DNA of 5,131 nt from assembly GCA_030531135.1 (NCBI GenBank), contig JAUNOJ010000141.1:1-5131 (forward strand), given 5' to 3'. The translations under genes were made by a program, and so were the position numbers. Source of the DNA: Sutterellaceae bacterium. GTDB taxonomy: Bacteria; Pseudomonadota; Gammaproteobacteria; Burkholderiales; Burkholderiaceae_F. Positions 4,354-5,131 of the stretch are shown piece after piece. Each line of letters starts with the position of its first letter. The first letter of the stretch is position 1. The notes under the pieces were generated by a model. The model searched no databases. It saw only the letters and a list, made by a program, of their open reading frames with translations, and was not told where the DNA came from.

Positions 4354-5131
4354 ATGGCCGAGAATTTGCAAACGAGCGATACGCGCGTCAATCTTTTGAA
4401 TTTTGACATCGATGCCATCAAGGCATGGTGTGCCGAACACGGAGAGAAACCTTTCCGTGCCGTGCAGCTTGCCCGTTGGATGCATCGCTATTGCGTCGAC
4501 GATTTCGAAGCCATGACCAATCTGGCCAAAAGCTTTCGGGCCAAGTTGAAAGACTTGGCCTACATCAAAGCGCCGGATGTCATCACCGTCAAGCACAGTG
4601 CCGACGGCACGCGCAAGTGGCTCTTTGATGTGGGTAACGGAAACGCCGTGGAAGCGGTGTTCATTCCCGAAGACGATCGCGGAACGCTGTGCATTTCCAC
4701 GCAGGCCGGCTGCGCCATGGGGTGTCTGTTTTGCTCAACCGGCAAGCAGGGCTTTAACCGCAATTTGGAAACGGCCGAAATCGTGGGCCAGTTGTGGTAT
4801 GCCGAAAAGACCTTGCGCGAAGAAGCCGGCATCACCGATCCCAACGATCGTATCATCAGCAACGTCGTGCTGATGGGCATGGGCGAGCCGTTGCAAAACT
4901 TAAATAACGTTTTGCCCGCACTGCGACTTTTTTTGGACGACAACGGCTACGGACTTTCCCGCCGCCGCGTGACGCTGTCAACTTCGGGGCTCGTGAACCA
5001 AATCGATAAACTTGCCGCCGAAGTGCCGGTCGCCTTGGCCGTGAGTTTGCATGCGCCCAACGACGAGCTGCGCGACTTGATCATGCCGGTCAACAAAAAG
5101 CATCCGTTGGTCGATTTGATGGCCGCTTGCA
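4354..5131 (+). CDS. rlmN: Dual-specificity rRNA/tRNA adenine-C2 methyltransferase RlmN (3' end outside window)
   Basis: RlmN is a radical-SAM enzyme that methylates C2 of A2503 in 23S rRNA and of A37 in some tRNAs. The 259 visible residues include the N-terminal helical region ([29 protein letters not shown], residues 16-47) and E100 in VEAVFIPE. The radical-SAM triad C120-x3-C124-x2-C127 ([19 protein letters not shown]) follows. The SAM-binding blocks [16 protein letters not shown] (171-186), [12 protein letters not shown] and [12 protein letters not shown] come next. The C-terminal methyl-carrying Cys lies beyond the window. The start is uncertain: AAAGGG at 4335-4340 is 13 bases before ATG 4354 but only 7 before an in-frame TTG at 4348, which would add two residues (Met-Asp). 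I keep the ATG, helped by a weak AGG at 4345-4347. The family is certain; the paralogue Cfr is unlikely in this ndk-linked position. Confidence 0.95.
   Translation, partial: MAENLQTSDTRVNLLNFDIDAIKAWCAEHGEKPFRAVQLARWMHRYCVDDFEAMTNLAKSFRAKLKDLAYIKAPDVITVKHSADGTRKWLFDVGNGNAVEAVFIPEDDRGTLCISTQAGCAMGCLFCSTGKQGFNRNLETAEIVGQLWYAEKTLREEAGITDPNDRIISNVVLMGMGEPLQNLNNVLPALRLFLDDNGYGLSRRRVTLSTSGLVNQIDKLAAEVPVALAVSLHAPNDELRDLIMPVNKKHPLVDLMAAC

Overview
The window reads as an ordinary chromosomal housekeeping segment of a proteobacterium. The order surE - nlpD-type lipoprotein - rlmD - ndk - rlmN matches the core neighbourhood known from Betaproteobacteria (Burkholderiales), where pcm and rpoS usually sit in the same block. 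The absence of both genes here, moderate GC content and frequent TTG/AAA codons suggest a reduced or host-associated Burkholderiales lineage, possibly Sutterellaceae. That placement is inferred from synteny and composition, not from a search.

Layout. Bases 1-100 are the end of a gene whose His/Cys-rich tail contains two copies of a 45-bp tandem repeat; a SlyD-type prolyl isomerase metallochaperone is the best guess. A 10-bp hairpin and a possible stable-RNA promoter lead into tRNA-Leu(UAG) at 188-276, which ends at a strong intrinsic terminator (322-347). The longest gene-free stretch (277-480, 204 bp) holds the tRNA trailer hairpin, that terminator, a possible surE promoter and three TTCGA repeats in 10-bp phase.

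surE (481-1227) and an nlpD-like gene (1256-2185) are 28 bp apart and probably co-transcribed. The gap between nlpD and rlmD (2186-2296) contains two hairpins, the second a convincing intrinsic terminator, where rpoS would be expected. rlmD (2297-3748) follows, then a 143-bp spacer with a hairpin, an extended -10 promoter and a leader hairpin. ndk (3892-4317) is compact and codon-optimised, and rlmN (from 4354) runs off the right edge.

Functionally, the genes cover nucleotide metabolism (SurE nucleotidase, Ndk), translation (tRNA-Leu, RlmD and RlmN rRNA methylation) and envelope division (NlpD-type amidase regulator). I find no mobile element, CRISPR array, phage gene or defence system. The most notable points are the locus without pcm and rpoS, the NlpD-like protein lacking all the zinc-binding histidines of its M23 domain, the structured ndk leader, and the repeated metal-binding tail. 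None of these amounts to a new system.
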